Positions 63,257-64,000 of a DNA stretch of 64,000 bases are shown in pieces. The DNA comes from Pedobacter sp. GTDB lineage: Bacteria; Bacteroidota; Bacteroidia; Sphingobacteriales; Sphingobacteriaceae. Each line of letters starts with the position of its first letter. Position 1 is the first letter of the stretch. A model generated the notes under the pieces. The model did no database searches and had not been told where the DNA came from. It saw only the letters and a program-made list of their open reading frames with translations. The stretch is taken from NCBI GenBank assembly GCA_031119475.1, contig JAVHXV010000001.1:793116-857115 (forward strand). Direction: 5' to 3'. The position numbers and the translations under genes are program-made.

Positions 63257-63985
63257 CTAATAATCAAGCCAGCCATTTGCCAATACATCGGCAATGTGCA
63301 TGGTTTTAACGGGAAGGTTATTTTTTTTGATGTAGCCATCAAGATGCATCAGGCAAGACAGGTCGGTAGAAATGATGTAGTCTGCTTCCATTTCCAAAGC
63401 ATTGTTTACTTTTTGTTCGGCCATTGCCGAAGAAATCGCATCAAATTTAACGGCAAACGTGCCACCAAAGCCACAGCACATATCGGTATCTTTCATTTCT
63501 ACCATTTCCAATCCGTGCACCTTAGCTAGCAGCTTGCGGGGCTCTTCCTTGATCTTACATTCGCGCAGGCCGCTACAAGAATCATGGTAAACTGCTTTTC
63601 CTTCCAGTTCGGCACCAAAATAATCCTTTTTAACAATGTTGATCAGGAATTCTGAAAGTTCGAAGATATGGGTCTGCATGGTCCTGCATTTGTTGTGAAC
63701 CATGGTATTGGTAAACAGGTCGTTAAATCCATTTTTGACCATCCCCACACATGATGCTGAGGGTGCAACGATGTAATCTGTTTCCGAAAAATCACTTAAG
63801 AATTTATTTCCGATCGCCTTGGCCTGCTCCCAATAGCCCGCATTATAGGCAGGTTGGCCACAGCAGGTCTGTTTGGCATGATAATTTACCTTGCAGCCTG
63901 ATTTTTCGAGCAGCTTTATCGTATTAAATGCAGTTTCCGGATAAAGTTGGTCTACAAAGCAGGGAACAAATAATTCTATATTCAT
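63257..63985 (-). CDS. lutA: LutA/YkgE-type Fe-S oxidoreductase subunit (CCG domains)
   Basis: A 242-residue cysteine-rich protein of the lactate-utilisation LutA/YkgE group. Two CCG domains are visible: CFVD then TCCGQPAYNAGYW (about residues 9 and 41) and CSGLRECK with MCCGFGGTFAVK (about 136 and 169). In B. subtilis LutABC oxidises L-lactate through Fe-S clusters. No lutB or lutC follows on the minus strand; they may lie beyond the right edge or elsewhere. The ATG at 63985 is 15 bp from the window edge. Confidence 0.9.
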   Translation of the reverse strand: MNIELFVPCFVDQLYPETAFNTIKLLEKSGCKVNYHAKQTCCGQPAYNAGYWEQAKAIGNKFLSDFSETDYIVAPSASCVGMVKNGFNDLFTNTMVHNKCRTMQTHIFELSEFLINIVKKDYFGAELEGKAVYHDSCSGLRECKIKEEPRKLLAKVHGLEMVEMKDTDMCCGFGGTFAVKFDAISSAMAEQKVNNALEMEADYIISTDLSCLMHLDGYIKKNNLPVKTMHIADVLANGWLDY

Positions 63986-64000
63986 TAGGATCTATTCAAG

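Overview
The window looks like a chromosomal segment of a Bacteroidota bacterium, most likely family Sphingobacteriaceae and Pedobacter-like. The evidence is a SusC/SusD pair, several TonB-dependent receptors, paralogue families largely confined to this phylum (DUF4876, DUF6850, DUF5689, GLPGLI-like), many start codons without a clear Shine-Dalgarno sequence, and repeated TAnnTTTG promoter -7 boxes. Moderately low GC, tight operons and AT-rich spacers fit. No rRNA, tRNA, CRISPR array, insertion sequence or prophage was recognised.

Layout. 1-5.3 kb: hemF, an MFS carrier, a DUF4442/AlbA_2 pair and a MATE exporter. 5.2-12.0 kb: a tightly packed four-gene operon (TonB receptor, DUF4876 lipoprotein, DUF6850 barrel, di-heme peroxidase) behind Fur-box-like palindromes; two of its genes start at TTG. 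12-25.5 kb: mostly housekeeping and metabolic genes (response regulator, ECF sigma factor, an overlooked 53-residue membrane protein, dinB, truC, an HDAC-type deacetylase, bestrophin, kynU, AAG glycosylase, fRMsr, a DPP11-type S46 peptidase, Dph6-like and Sir2 genes). 25.6-29.7 kb: a DUF6580 membrane protein, a serine hydrolase and a BtuB-like receptor under a cobalamin riboswitch. 29.9-37.8 kb: PBP1A, a metallopeptidase/propeller/barrel protein, a degenerate GIY-YIG protein, a self-cleaving LexA/CI-type regulator and a Spy-like protein.

38-56.3 kb is the most interesting block. On the minus strand lie SusC, SusD, DUF5689, two secreted proteins, GlpQ, a GH36 alpha-galactosidase translationally coupled to GlpQ, GlpT and an SGNH esterase. 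Beside it are a GlpR-like DeoR regulator and glpD-glpK-glpF on the plus strand. Together they form a plausible route from a galactose-decorated glycerol-phosphate polymer or lipid headgroup to central metabolism. Repeated TTAACTTNNNGTTAA-type motifs with 11-bp periodicity sit upstream of SusC and suggest PhoB-like control.

56-64 kb: bioF-bioD, a RibD_C reductase, the thrS-infC-rpmI-rplT operon (infC appears to start at TTG), a GLPGLI-like secreted protein and a LutA-type Fe-S protein at the edge. Intergenic spaces repeatedly carry short, mostly heptameric GTT-initial tandem repeats.
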